Origin: Spongiibacter taiwanensis
GTDB taxonomy: Bacteria; Pseudomonadota; Gammaproteobacteria; Pseudomonadales; Spongiibacteraceae
Assembly: GCF_023702635.1 (NCBI RefSeq)
Contig: NZ_CP098455.1
Location: forward strand, 2,356,001 to 2,420,000
Direction: 5' to 3'
Length of the DNA: 64,000 nt
Both the position numbers and the translations under genes were made by a program. How positions within the stretch are numbered: the first letter of the stretch is position 1; every line of letters begins with the position of its first letter. This document shows, piece after piece, positions 20,513 through 29,817 of the stretch. The notes beneath the pieces were generated by a model that saw nothing but the letters and a program-made list of their open reading frames with translations, searched no databases and was not told the DNA's origin.

Positions 20513-22429
20513 CTAGCCGGGCAGTGAGGACAGTAGCGGCGCCTGGCCGAGTTTGGTTTGCCGGCGGCGAATGCTGGCGGCAATGCCTTCGGCATCGAGG
20601 CCCACGGCGCTCAACATCTGTTTGTGCTTGCCGTGATCGATAAAGTCATCGGGCAGGCCCAGCTGCAGCAGGGGAAGGCAGATGTCCTGGCGATTCAGGT
20701 ATTCGGCCACAGCACTGCCCGCGCCGCCGGCGATGGCGTTTTCTTCCACGGTGACCAACAAGCTGTGGCGCCGGGCCATATCGTCAATGAGCGGGCCGTC
20801 TAGGGGCTTCACAAAGCGCATGTCGACCACCGTGGCATCCAGGCTTTCGGCGGCTTCCAGGGCCGCGCCCAGCAGCGTGCCAAAGCACAGGATGGCTACA
20901 TCCCGCCCTTCCCGGCGCACCACACCCTTGCCAATTTCCACCGGGGTCAATTCGGCCTCGATGGTCACTCCGGGACCGGTGCCGCGGGGGTAGCGCACCG
21001 CCGCCGGACCCGGGTAGAGGTACCCGGTGTGCAGCAGTTGCCGCGTTTCATTTTCATCGGAAGGCGCCATTACCACCATATTGGGGATGCAGCGCAGGTA
21101 GCTGAGATCAAAGGCACCGGCGTGGGTGGGGCCGTCTTCGCCGACCAGACCAGCCCGGTCTATGCCAAAGGTGACATCCAGATTTTGCAGGGCGACATCG
21201 TGGATCAGTTGATCGTAACCCCGCTGCAGGAAGGTCGAGTAGATCGCCACCACCGGCTTGAGGCCGTCGCAGGCCATCCCGGCGGCGAGAGTGACCGCGT
21301 GCTGCTCGGCGATGGCAACGTCGTAGAAGCGCTCGGGGAATTGCTCGGAAAAGGCGACCATGCCGGAGCCTTCGCACATGGCTGGGGTGATCGCGACCAG
21401 CTCGGGGCTGGCCGTGGCCTGGTCGCAAAGCCACTGTCCGAACACGTCCTGATATTTCGGTGAGGCGGGCTTCGGCGGGGCTTTGGCTTCGACCTTGGGC
21501 TCAATTTTGGAGATGGCGTGAAAACCCACCGGGTCTTGCTCCGCGGGCTCAAAGCCCTTGCCCTTTTGGGTCATGATATGAAGCATCTGGGGGCCGGGCA
21601 GTTCGCGCAGGTTGCGCAGGGTAGGCACCAGCATGTCCAGGTCGTGGCCGTCGATGGGGCCGATGTAGTTAAAGCCCAGCTCTTCAAACAGGGTCGCTGG
21701 CGACACCATGCCCTTCATATATTCTTCCAGCCGGGCGGCGATGCTGGTGGCCGGGCGGGGCAATTTGCTGAGCACGCTTTTGCCACCGCTGCGAATCTGG
21801 TTGTAGGTTTTGGAGGCCCAGATTTTAGAGAAGTAGGTATTCAGGCCGCCGGTGTTCTTGGAGATCGACATCTGATTGTCGTTCAGCACCACCAGCATGT
21901 TGGCGCCGGTGTGGGTGGCGTGGGTGATGGCCTCAAAGGCCATGCCGGCGGTCATGGCGCCGTCGCCGATAATCGCCACGTTGTGCCGATCGATGCCCTG
22001 CTGGCGGGCGGCAATGGCCATGCCCAGGGCGGCACTGATGCTGGTGCTGGAGTGGCCCACGCCAAAGGTGTCGTAGGGGCTTTCTTCCCGCTTGGGGAAG
22101 CCGGCCAGACCATTGGGCTTGCGCATGCTGTTCATGCGTTCCCGGCGGCCGGTCAAAATCTTGTGGGGGTAGCATTGATGACCCACATCCCAGACCAGGC
22201 GGTCCTCAGGGGTATCGTACACGTAGTGCAGGGCAATGGTCAGCTCGACAACACCGAGACCCGCGCCAAAGTGGCCGCCGGTCTGGCCCACGGTATACAA
22301 CAAGAATTCCCGCAGTTCTCGGGCGAGCTGTGGTAATTGGGCCTCGTCCAACTCACGCAGCTGGGTGGGGCTATCAATTGTGTCGAGCAGCGGAGTGACT
22401 GGCCGCTCGAGGGGAATGTCCCGGAACAT
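20513..22429 (-). CDS. dxs: 1-deoxy-D-xylulose-5-phosphate synthase Dxs
   Basis: A thiamine-diphosphate enzyme joining pyruvate and glyceraldehyde-3-phosphate, the first step of the MEP isoprenoid pathway; its product also feeds ThiG and pyridoxal phosphate synthesis. The 638-residue length is normal. Motifs include [15 protein letters not shown] and [13 protein letters not shown] (ThDP/Mg site), then [13 protein letters not shown] and the C-terminal transketolase domain. It lies 121 nt after ispA in the xseB-ispA-dxs order typical of Proteobacteria. Confidence 0.97.
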   Translation of the reverse strand: MFRDIPLERPVTPLLDTIDSPTQLRELDEAQLPQLARELREFLLYTVGQTGGHFGAGLGVVELTIALHYVYDTPEDRLVWDVGHQCYPHKILTGRRERMNSMRKPNGLAGFPKREESPYDTFGVGHSSTSISAALGMAIAARQQGIDRHNVAIIGDGAMTAGMAFEAITHATHTGANMLVVLNDNQMSISKNTGGLNTYFSKIWASKTYNQIRSGGKSVLSKLPRPATSIAARLEEYMKGMVSPATLFEELGFNYIGPIDGHDLDMLVPTLRNLRELPGPQMLHIMTQKGKGFEPAEQDPVGFHAISKIEPKVEAKAPPKPASPKYQDVFGQWLCDQATASPELVAITPAMCEGSGMVAFSEQFPERFYDVAIAEQHAVTLAAGMACDGLKPVVAIYSTFLQRGYDQLIHDVALQNLDVTFGIDRAGLVGEDGPTHAGAFDLSYLRCIPNMVVMAPSDENETRQLLHTGYLYPGPAAVRYPRGTGPGVTIEAELTPVEIGKGVVRREGRDVAILCFGTLLGAALEAAESLDATVVDMRFVKPLDGPLIDDMARRHSLLVTVEENAIAGGAGSAVAEYLNRQDICLPLLQLGLPDDFIDHGKHKQMLSAVGLDAEGIAASIRRRQTKLGQAPLLSSLPG

Positions 22430-22550
22430 TGATACGTATAACCTGATCGCGTCAAAGGGCGGAATTGTAAACGAATTCGTCCACTATACACACGGTTGGT
22501 GGTTTTTGCCGACGGCGGCGCTATTTGGCCGCCTCAGTGGGTGAGCAGGT

Positions 22551-23465
22551 TCAGTGGGTACGGGCAACAATATAGTCGGCCAGTTTACGCAGTGGGTCGG
22601 CCTCCCGGCCAAATTCGGCCAGAGCGCCAATCGCATATTGGTGGAGATTGTCAGCCATGGCTTTGGCGCCTTCGAGACTGAGGAGCGCGGGGTAGGTGGG
22701 CTTGTTTCTGGCCAGATCGGCCCCTTGGGTTTTGCCCAGTACGTCGGTGTGACTTTCAATATCCAGAATATCGTCCTGCACCTGAAAGGCCAGGCCGATC
22801 GCCAGGCCATAATTATCCAGAGTGCGGCGCTGGGCCAGGCTGGCGCCACACCAGTGGGCAGCCATGAGGATTGCGCCGCGAATAAGCGCGCCGGTTTTTA
22901 GCTGATGCATCTGCTTCAGGGTGGCCAGATCCACCTGGGTGTTAACTGCGGCGAGATCGATGGCCTGGCCGCCCACCATGCCCCGGGGGCCTGCCGCGGC
23001 GGCGAGGGCGCTGATGACGGCAACCTGCCGCGCCGGGTCGCCCTGCAGTTCGGTGAGCAATTCAAAGGCACGGCATTGAAGGGCATCGCCAACCAGAATG
23101 GCGGTGGCCTCATCGAAGGCAATATGGCAAGTGGGCTTGCCCCGGCGCAGGTCATCATCGTCCATGGCGGGCAGGTCATCGTGAACCAGCGAATAGGCGT
23201 GCAGCATTTCCACTGCGCCGGCTAAATAATCAAGGCCCTCCCGCTGTGGCTGGCGCAGGGCGGCGGCGGTGGCGTAGACCAGGGTGGCTCGGACGCGTTT
23301 TCCGCCATTTGTCAGGCTGTACAAGCAGGCTTCATTCAGGCGCGCCAGTGCGGAGGCATCCCCGCCGGTGGCAAATTCGCTCTCGCCGCTCAAAAACAGG
23401 TCGGGAAGGCGCTGCTCAATATGGGTTTTACAATCCTGCAGGTAGCCGTCAACGCTATCGCTCAT
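22551..23465 (-). CDS. ispA: Farnesyl diphosphate synthase IspA
   Basis: Condenses dimethylallyl and isopentenyl diphosphates to geranyl and farnesyl diphosphate. The 304-residue length is normal. The first aspartate-rich motif is in VHDDLPAMDDDDLRRGKPT and the second in FQVQDDILDIESHTDVLGK. Its start overlaps the xseB stop by 4 nt (ATGA), and dxs follows, so the three genes form one operon. Confidence 0.96.
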   Translation of the reverse strand: MSDSVDGYLQDCKTHIEQRLPDLFLSGESEFATGGDASALARLNEACLYSLTNGGKRVRATLVYATAAALRQPQREGLDYLAGAVEMLHAYSLVHDDLPAMDDDDLRRGKPTCHIAFDEATAILVGDALQCRAFELLTELQGDPARQVAVISALAAAAGPRGMVGGQAIDLAAVNTQVDLATLKQMHQLKTGALIRGAILMAAHWCGASLAQRRTLDNYGLAIGLAFQVQDDILDIESHTDVLGKTQGADLARNKPTYPALLSLEGAKAMADNLHQYAIGALAEFGREADPLRKLADYIVARTH

Positions 23466-23695
23466 GACTTGTCGTCCAGATTCTGGCTGAGAATTTCGCC
23501 ATTCTTTTCGGTGAGGACTTTCACCTTCTGTTCGGCGTTGGCCAGTGCCTGTTGGCAGTCCCGGCTTAGCTGCATGCCCTTCTCAAAGGCTTGCAAGGAA
23601 TCCTCTAGGCTTAGCTCGCCCGATTCCATGCCTTTCACTAGTTGTTCCAGCTCGGCCAGGGCGCTTTCGAAATTAACGGTTTTGGCTTTGGCCAT
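23462..23695 (-). CDS. xseB: Exodeoxyribonuclease VII small subunit XseB
   Basis: A 77-residue helical subunit that associates with XseA in the single-strand-specific exonuclease VII. The body (NFESALAELEQLVKGMESG, then LEDSLQAFEKGMQL) is diagnostic. The ATG at 23695 has GGGAG upstream; an in-frame ATG at 23713 is less likely. It is first in the xseB-ispA-dxs operon. xseA is not in the window, as is usual. Confidence 0.95.
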   Translation of the reverse strand: MAKAKTVNFESALAELEQLVKGMESGELSLEDSLQAFEKGMQLSRDCQQALANAEQKVKVLTEKNGEILSQNLDDKS

Positions 23696-23858
23696 GGTGA
23701 TCTCCCGGGTCATTGCCGCCGGTTGCTGGCGGAGGCGCTATTCTATGGTTTGCTCTGGGTAATTGCATTACTGCGGCCGACAGATTGCCCGTGGGCGGGC
23801 GCCGGTGGAGCGTGTGGATTGAGTATTGTATGCTGCCAGCCCGGGTTGAGGCACGACT

Positions 23859-24398
23859 ATGGAGTATTCAGCGGTACTGGATTTTTGGTTTGGCGAGCTG
23901 CAGCCGGCAGATTGGTGGCGCAAAGATGCCGAGGTGGATCGCCGGATTGCTCGCCGCTTTGGCGAGGTGCACCGGGCGGCCGTGGCAGGAGAGTGTTATT
24001 TTTGGCGGCACAAGCCGCAGGGGCGCCTGGCGGAAATCATTGTGCTGGACCAGTTTTCCCGCAACGTCTTTCGCGATCAGGCGGCGGCCTTTGCCGCCGA
24101 TGGTCAAGCCCTGGTACTGGCTCAGGAGGCGATTCGGCTGGGCGCAGACCAGCAGCTTGAGCGCGACCAGCGGGCTTTTATGTATATGCCCTACATGCAC
24201 AGTGAATCCCTGGCCATCCAGCGGGCGTCGCTGTCATTGTTCGAGGGCTTGGGACAGCAGAACAATCTGGACTTTGCCCGGGCTCATTTTGCGATTATTG
24301 AGCGATTTGGGCGTTATCCCCACCGCAATGCGATTTTGGGGCGGGCCTCAACGGCGGAAGAGCTAGCCTTTCTTGAGCAGCCCGGATCGTCGTTTTAA
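23859..24398 (+). CDS. DUF924 family protein
   Basis: A 179-residue soluble protein. The opening VLDFWFGELQPADWW, the central VLDQFSRNVFRD and FMYMPYMHSESLAIQ, and the FGRYPHRNAILGR block identify the DUF924 family, which has a TPR-like helical fold and no assigned reaction. GAGG precedes the ATG at 23859. The next gene starts 7 nt after its stop, so they are probably cotranscribed. Confidence 0.9.
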   Translation: MEYSAVLDFWFGELQPADWWRKDAEVDRRIARRFGEVHRAAVAGECYFWRHKPQGRLAEIIVLDQFSRNVFRDQAAAFAADGQALVLAQEAIRLGADQQLERDQRAFMYMPYMHSESLAIQRASLSLFEGLGQQNNLDFARAHFAIIERFGRYPHRNAILGRASTAEELAFLEQPGSSF

Positions 24399-24405
24399 AG
24401 AGATA

Positions 24406-24975
24406 ATGAAGACCATGTTGAACAACAATTTGAATAACAAATGGATTGGGCGCGCGTTGCTGGCCCTGGTGTTTGCACTGGCGTTGCCGGTGGCGGCCGA
24501 CTGCGAGTATCCCAACAGTGAGCGTGGCACGCCGCCCCAGTGGTTGTGTGGCGAGCCGAGTTATGAGGGCTTTGCTTACCTGGCGGTTGGTGAGAAAAGC
24601 CGGATGCCCTCCATTTCACTGCAGAGCCGCCTGGCGGGTAAGGATGCGATGACCGGGGTGGTGAAGAAACTGCTGACTGCGGCGGCAGAGGATATTAGCG
24701 CCCAGCTCCCAGAGGGGGTAACCCCGTCGCTCGTACTGCCCAATGCTGAGGACTGGAAACGGGTGGCCCGCTTCAAAGGCATTAAAGTGGCAGACAAGAC
24801 CACCAGCCCAGTGCGAACGCTATATGTGCTGGCCGGTGTGCCCGAGGAAGCGCAAAGCGCTCTTGTCCAGCAGGCGCGCAGTGAAGTGTTAAAGAAAAAT
24901 CGCAAGGCGCTTAAAGCCGCCCTGGCAGAGCCCCAGTGGCTGGCTCTGCAGGAGTGGGTCAAACGCGGCGGTTAG
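24406..24975 (+). CDS. Exported hypothetical protein
   Basis: A 189-residue protein, not recognised. A signal peptide is clear (WIGRALLALVFALALPVAAD). The mature part has two cysteines near its N-terminus (DCEYPN and WLCGEPS), which could form a disulfide, then a mixed alpha/beta stretch ending in a basic helix. It starts 7 nt after the DUF924 gene and has AAAGAGA upstream of the ATG at 24406; an ATG at 24415 is an alternative. Function unknown. Confidence 0.75.
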   Translation: MKTMLNNNLNNKWIGRALLALVFALALPVAADCEYPNSERGTPPQWLCGEPSYEGFAYLAVGEKSRMPSISLQSRLAGKDAMTGVVKKLLTAAAEDISAQLPEGVTPSLVLPNAEDWKRVARFKGIKVADKTTSPVRTLYVLAGVPEEAQSALVQQARSEVLKKNRKALKAALAEPQWLALQEWVKRGG

Positions 24976-24991
24976 CCGCTACTGCCACAGC

Positions 24992-25453
24992 TCACAGCGC
25001 GGAGGTGCACTGGGGGCAGCGGCTGGCGGCAATAGAGATGGTCGAAATGCAGTGCGGGCATTCCTTGGTGGTGGGTTCTGCAGGTGCCTCGGGCGCGGGT
25101 GCCGCCTCTTCTTTTTCCCGCAATTTGTTGATGCCTTTGACCAGCATGAACACCGCAAACGCGACAATGACAAAGCTGATGACCGCGTTAACAAACAGGC
25201 CATAATTGATGGTAACCGCCCCGGCGGCTTTAGCATCGGCCACCGTCAGGTAGGGGCCGGGAGTCGCGCCCTCGCTGATGACCAGCATCAGGTTGGCAAA
25301 GTCGACTCCCCCAAGGGCCAATCCAATGGGCGGCATGATGACATCGCCCACTAGGCTTTTGACAATGGTGCCAAAGGCGCCGCCGATAATGATGCCCACA
25401 GCCATGTCGATAACATTGCCGCGCACGGCAAATTTTTTAAACTCCTCGAACAT
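24992..25453 (-). CDS. mscL: Large-conductance mechanosensitive channel MscL with zinc-ribbon-like tail
   Basis: A pentameric inner-membrane channel that opens on hypo-osmotic shock. The N-terminus [20 protein letters not shown] and TM1 ([20 protein letters not shown]) are classical; TM2 is about 72-95. The usual protein is about 136 residues. This one has 153 and, after a Pro/Ala/Glu linker, ends in CX2C-X10-CX2C (Cys132, 135, 146, 149), a probable cytoplasmic zinc ribbon. It stands alone and converges with the exported hypothetical gene. Confidence 0.95.
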   Translation of the reverse strand: MFEEFKKFAVRGNVIDMAVGIIIGGAFGTIVKSLVGDVIMPPIGLALGGVDFANLMLVISEGATPGPYLTVADAKAAGAVTINYGLFVNAVISFVIVAFAVFMLVKGINKLREKEEAAPAPEAPAEPTTKECPHCISTISIAASRCPQCTSAL

Positions 25454-25688
25454 TCGCTTCCCTCTTCGCTAATTTCAAACAGTGGTACGTCGCTTCTGCC
25501 ACCCTGTAAAGACCTTAACCCGATCTGGGATTTTTTTCCTGTGATGGGGTGCGGGTGGCTCAAATTGAGCAGCTGTGCGATCAATAGTACGATGCTTGGT
25601 GCACTGGCGACGGCTTACAGCTTGATAGTCTGCAGCAAGCGAATGCCCGCCAGGGCTGCCACAGATAACAATAATACGGATGGGTGAG

Positions 25689-26444
25689 ATGAGTGAAATT
25701 GCATTGATAACTGGCGCCTCCGCGGGTATTGGCAAGGCCTTTGCCATGCAGTTGGCGCCGCGATGCCAGTCGATGATTCTGGTCTCCCGGGATGCTGACA
25801 AACTCGATGGTGTTGCTCAGGAGATCCGCGCCATGGGGGTGGGGGTGAGCTGTATTGCCGGTGACCTGACCCAGCCCTTGGTGGTGGCGGAGGTGGTCGA
25901 GGCGGTTCGCCAGCGTGGGCCGGTGTCGATTCTGATCAATAACGCCGGATTTGCGACCCACGGCATGTTTGCCGAGTCGGATATCGACAGCCAGCTCGGC
26001 ATGGTCGATCTACACTGCAAAACCATGTTGTCGCTGACCCGGGCGGTGCTACCCTACATGCGCCAGCTGGGCAGGGGGCATATCGTTAATGTGGCCTCCC
26101 TGGGCAGTTTTTTCCCGATGAAATATGCCGTGGTTTACGGTGCCAGCAAGTCCTTTATGGTGGCGTTTTCAATGGGCCTGGCGCAGGAGGTGGGGCATGA
26201 GGGCATTGGTGTTCAGTGTCTGTGTCCTGGCTATACCCACACCGAATTCCACACCAGGCCGGCGGTGTCGCACTTTCATAAAAGCTCGGTGCCGGATCGT
26301 CTATGGTCTGATAGTGACGATGTAGTGAGTGCCAGTCTGGCGGCGATGGATCGGCCGGGAACGGCGGTGGTGGTGATTCCGGGGGAGGAGAATCTAGCCA
26401 ATGCGCGCTCTGCCCTGGAGGGCTTCTCTCGGGTGCTCAGTTAG
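25689..26444 (+). CDS. Short-chain dehydrogenase/reductase
   Basis: A 251-residue NAD(P)-dependent oxidoreductase. The cofactor motif TGASAGIGKAFA, NNAG, the catalytic Ser in IVNVASLGSFFP and the YGASK active site are all present. It resembles the DltE/YqjQ-like fatty-acyl or general oxidoreductase branch; the substrate is unknown. The start at 25689 follows GGATGGGTGAG; an ATG at 25680 adds three residues. It ends 4 bp from the convergent rnz gene. Confidence 0.88.
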   Translation: MSEIALITGASAGIGKAFAMQLAPRCQSMILVSRDADKLDGVAQEIRAMGVGVSCIAGDLTQPLVVAEVVEAVRQRGPVSILINNAGFATHGMFAESDIDSQLGMVDLHCKTMLSLTRAVLPYMRQLGRGHIVNVASLGSFFPMKYAVVYGASKSFMVAFSMGLAQEVGHEGIGVQCLCPGYTHTEFHTRPAVSHFHKSSVPDRLWSDSDDVVSASLAAMDRPGTAVVVIPGEENLANARSALEGFSRVLS

Positions 26445-26448
26445 CTCC

Positions 26449-27438
26449 TCAGCGAAGTTTTGCGTCGCCTAAAAATTCCAGGCGGCGATCCCGGGTTAAC
26501 TGCAAGCAGTCAAAATCCTTGGCCATATGAATTTGCCCGCTGAAAATCGCGGCGGCTTCGTTGCGAAGGTCGTCGATGCTGCGCTGGTTCTCGTTCAGGG
26601 TGTCGCCGAGGCGATAACGCTGGCTGAAGTGGGTCAGTATCAGGTTGGCCAAGCCTGCCTGCTGCGCAGTGCGGGCGACCATGGCAGCGGTGCTGTGCAT
26701 ATACTGGGGGCCGACTTTGGCCAGCACATCCTCGGTAAAAGTCGCCTCGTGAACCAGCAGGTCGGATGTTTCCAACGCCGATGCCAGCAACTCCGGCTGG
26801 TCGTTGTCGCCGCCAATAATGATCCGCCGCGCCGGCCAGGCGGGTTGCCGAACCTGATCGGCTAGTACCTCGGTGCCGTCGGCCAGTGGAATATTCTCGC
26901 CCTGTTGCAGCCAGTTCCAGTCCGGGCCCCGGGGCACGCCGAGGGTGTCGAGGGCCTGTTCGTCAAGATGAAAGGGCGGGATCTCGCTGACCTGATAGGC
27001 GAAGCAGGGCACCCGGTGGGACAGGGGAAGTGCGCGCACGTCGATACTGCCGTCCCGCCAGTGAAAATCGGCGGCATCACTGCGGACAAATTCCAGTGGG
27101 AAACGCAGCTCGCGGATATCCGTGTGGGTAAAGGCGGCCCGCACAAACTGCTCTATGCCATCGGGGGCGCACACGGTCAGCGGTGCCTTGCGGCCATTCA
27201 TGTTGGCGCTGGCAATCAGGCCGGGTAGGCCGTAGCAGTGATCGCCGTGAACGTGGGTGATAAAAATGGCCCGCAGGCGCGCGGCGCTGTAGCGGCTGTG
27301 CAGCAGTTGATGCTGGGTGCCTTCGCCACAGTCAAAGAGATACCAGTCGCGGCTATCGTCGTCGGCCAATGCCAGCCCGGTAACGTTGCGATAGGGCGTT
27401 GGGCTTCCCGCGCTGGTGCCAAGAAAAGTCAGTCTCAT
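26449..27438 (-). CDS. rnz: Ribonuclease Z
   Basis: A metallo-beta-lactamase-fold endonuclease that trims the 3' ends of tRNA precursors (also called ElaC). The 329-residue length is normal. The zinc motif THVHGDHCYGLPGL, the N-terminal FLGTSAGSPTPYRNV and the late LVHEATFTEDV and LTHFSQRY blocks are intact. A monocistronic minus-strand gene. Confidence 0.93.
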   Translation of the reverse strand: MRLTFLGTSAGSPTPYRNVTGLALADDDSRDWYLFDCGEGTQHQLLHSRYSAARLRAIFITHVHGDHCYGLPGLIASANMNGRKAPLTVCAPDGIEQFVRAAFTHTDIRELRFPLEFVRSDAADFHWRDGSIDVRALPLSHRVPCFAYQVSEIPPFHLDEQALDTLGVPRGPDWNWLQQGENIPLADGTEVLADQVRQPAWPARRIIIGGDNDQPELLASALETSDLLVHEATFTEDVLAKVGPQYMHSTAAMVARTAQQAGLANLILTHFSQRYRLGDTLNENQRSIDDLRNEAAAIFSGQIHMAKDFDCLQLTRDRRLEFLGDAKLR

Positions 27439-27501
27439 GTCTTCAGTTTACGGCAGCCTTGGGCAGAAATCCCCTGCTTTGGCTCGGGTTTTATTGCTCC
27501 C

Positions 27502-28206
27502 TCAGGCCTTTTGTTCCAGTTCTGACAGGGTCGCCAGCGTATTGGCGGAAGCCGGCGCCTGCAACATGGCTTCGATGCAATCGATCAAGTTGCCAGACAT
27601 AAAGGCCAGGGATTGGGGCAGATTGGCCGAGCTCAGGTTACGGCTTTTGCGAATCAGTTTGGTGTAGTCCGACAGGCTGTGAAAGACCAGTCCGTTCATA
27701 AAGAGCACCCGCTGGGTGGCCAGCGCGGTGGGCAGGGGCTGCAGTTGGGCATGTACGATTTTGGACAAGGTTGATTCCCGTTTGAGGCGAATAGCCTCAC
27801 TGTCCTGGTCCAGGTAGCCCAGGGTGTTATCGGTAATCAGCTCGGCGCTGATATGCACAAAGGCCTCGCCGCCATTGGGGTCGGCCAGCTTTTCCAGCAG
27901 GGGTTCCACCAGGGCGCGGGCAATCACCTGGCTGCGGGGAATGCCCTGGGATTGCAGATCGGCGACCAGCTGGGCTCGTGCGTCGTGGAGTCCGGGGTTG
28001 TGCTTGTCAAAAATCGCCTGAAGCAGGCCCGCCTTGTTGCCAAAATGATACTGCACCGCATTGCGATTGCTTTGCCCTGCCTCACGAGTGATGGTATTGA
28101 GGGAGACACCCTCGACACCATACCGGGCGAACAGGGTTTCCGCCGAGCTGATCAGCGCTTCTCGGGTGCGTTGACTGCGATTTTCCTTGTATGCCGCAAA
28201 CGTCAT
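27502..28206 (-). CDS. TetR/AcrR family transcriptional regulator
   Basis: A 234-residue protein with an N-terminal TetR helix-turn-helix (about 13-60: LISSAETLFARYGVEGVSL, then AVQYHFGNKAGLLQAI) and a ligand-binding C-terminal domain. It is divergent from the P450 gene; the shared 234-bp gap has two inverted repeats, so it most likely represses the P450 and itself. GGAAG precedes the ATG. The inducer is unknown. Confidence 0.92.
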   Translation of the reverse strand: MTFAAYKENRSQRTREALISSAETLFARYGVEGVSLNTITREAGQSNRNAVQYHFGNKAGLLQAIFDKHNPGLHDARAQLVADLQSQGIPRSQVIARALVEPLLEKLADPNGGEAFVHISAELITDNTLGYLDQDSEAIRLKRESTLSKIVHAQLQPLPTALATQRVLFMNGLVFHSLSDYTKLIRKSRNLSSANLPQSLAFMSGNLIDCIEAMLQAPASANTLATLSELEQKA

Positions 28207-28358
28207 AGTGCTTCCTTGCCAGATTGATGACCTGCACAGCGGTCACTTTCGATTACCGACATGTTGCTGCTTCCGAATATTCACCTACTTGAGGCTTTGG
28301 CCATTGTCTGTTCTGCTACGACTTTGGAAAAACGAGCAAGTTCTCAAAACTAAAATTA

Positions 28359-28386
28359 AACGCTATAGCGCTTGGCGGGTAGCGTT
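28359..28386. promoter_or_regulatory. Inverted repeat AACGCTA-N14-TAGCGTT
   Basis: Perfect 7-bp arms at 28359-28365 and 28380-28386 in the gap between the divergent TetR and P450 genes. It may be a second operator or part of the promoter architecture. Confidence 0.4.
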
Positions 28387-28395
28387 TTGTTGCAT

Positions 28396-28420
28396 TACTT
28401 ACTGTAGACATCAGTAAGTA
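28396..28420. promoter_or_regulatory. Candidate TetR operator before the P450 gene
   Basis: Perfect 9-bp arms TACTTACTG and CAGTAAGTA separated by 7 bp, centred about 33 bp upstream of the P450 start codon. The size and symmetry suit a TetR dimer, and the regulator gene is immediately divergent. Confidence 0.65.
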
Positions 28421-28440
28421 TTGCCTTTCTGGAGACCCTC

Positions 28441-29802
28441 ATGCCCCCGGTTCAGGATCAAGGCTACCGTTTGCGCAAGGACAACACGGCGCTAGACCAT
28501 ATTCCCGGTTCGTTTGGGCCACCTATTGTGGGCCACACCATCAGTTTGGTGAGGGATCTTCACGCTACCATCGATCGCCAGTATCAACAGTTTGGCCCGG
28601 TTTCCCGGTTCGGGCTGGCGGGCTTTAAAGGGGTATTATTGCTCGGGCCGGATTTGACCCAGGAAGTGCTGATGGACCCCGGCCGAAACTACTCGGCTGA
28701 GATGGGGTATCGCCGTTCCCTGGGCCGCTATTATCTGGGCTCGCTGCTACTGAGGGACAACGACGAACACCGGTTCCAGCGCCGCATGATGCAAACCGCA
28801 TTCAAGGCAGAGGCAATGCGCCAGTATATTTCGGTGATGGGGCCAATGCTCTCTGAGGCGCTGGAGGGCTGGCGAAAAACACCTGAAATGAGGTGTTTTC
28901 CGGCAATCAAAAAAACCTTGCTGGATGTGGCTGCCACCATCTTTGTCGGGATGTCGCCTGAGGGTGAGGAAGCGCGCAAAATCAATCGCGCCTTTACCGA
29001 TGTGGCCAATGGCATGATGGGGATCATCACCAAGGAACTGCCGGGCACCCGCCATGCCAAGGCTAAAAAACAGGAACGATTTCTGAAAGCCTTTTTTCAG
29101 AAGTTGATTGGCCAGCGCCGAGCCGGGACCGGCACCGATATCTTCAGCCACCTTTGCCGGGAGCGGGATGAATCCGGTGAGTATTTTTCTGATGATGATA
29201 TCTGCGTGCAGATGAGCTTTCTGCTGTTTGCCGCCCACGACACCACCACCAGTGCGCTGAGTCATGTGCTGTACTATCTAGGTCAGAATCAGGCGGTCCA
29301 GCAACGACTGCGCGATGAGGTGATGGCCTTCGACAAGACGCTTCTCGATGACAGCGACCTGGCCAGCATGCCGCTGGTGGAATGCGCGGTAAAAGAAGCC
29401 CTGCGTTTGCATCCGTCGGTGATGATCATGCAGCGCAGAACCATTGGCGAGTGCGAGCTGGGTGGCTTTGCTATTCCGGCTGATACCCTGCTTTTCCTGG
29501 CGCCCCAGCATGTTCATAAAATGGCTGAGTATTGGGATCAGCCGGAGCACTTCGATATTGATCGCTGGCGCCCGCCACGGGAGGAGCACAAGCGTCACCC
29601 GGCCAGCTTTGTCGGCTTTGGCGGCGGGGCCCACAAGTGCATCGGCATGCACTTTGCCATGCTGCAGAGCAAACTGTTTCTGCATCAATTCTTGCGCCGC
29701 TACCGTTTCCGCTTAGCGGATAATTTCAGCACCAAAATGCAGACAGTGCCCCTGCCCAAACCGGTGGATAACCTGCCAGTGGTGCTGGAGCCGTTGCCCT
29801 GA
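28441..29802 (+). CDS. Cytochrome P450
   Basis: A 453-residue soluble monooxygenase. The I-helix has AAHDTTTSALSH, the ExxR motif is EALRLHP, and the haem-binding loop is FGGGAHKCIGMHFA with the axial Cys. The N-terminal proline region (IPGSFGPPIVGHT) is normal and there is no membrane anchor. The overall wording is closer to CYP51/CYP120-like sterol or retinoid-type P450s than to CYP153 alkane hydroxylases, but this is only an impression. No ferredoxin or reductase gene is adjacent. GGAG precedes the start. Control by the divergent TetR protein is likely. Confidence 0.93.
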   Translation: MPPVQDQGYRLRKDNTALDHIPGSFGPPIVGHTISLVRDLHATIDRQYQQFGPVSRFGLAGFKGVLLLGPDLTQEVLMDPGRNYSAEMGYRRSLGRYYLGSLLLRDNDEHRFQRRMMQTAFKAEAMRQYISVMGPMLSEALEGWRKTPEMRCFPAIKKTLLDVAATIFVGMSPEGEEARKINRAFTDVANGMMGIITKELPGTRHAKAKKQERFLKAFFQKLIGQRRAGTGTDIFSHLCRERDESGEYFSDDDICVQMSFLLFAAHDTTTSALSHVLYYLGQNQAVQQRLRDEVMAFDKTLLDDSDLASMPLVECAVKEALRLHPSVMIMQRRTIGECELGGFAIPADTLLFLAPQHVHKMAEYWDQPEHFDIDRWRPPREEHKRHPASFVGFGGGAHKCIGMHFAMLQSKLFLHQFLRRYRFRLADNFSTKMQTVPLPKPVDNLPVVLEPLP

Positions 29803-29817
29803 ATGGGGCCGGAGACG

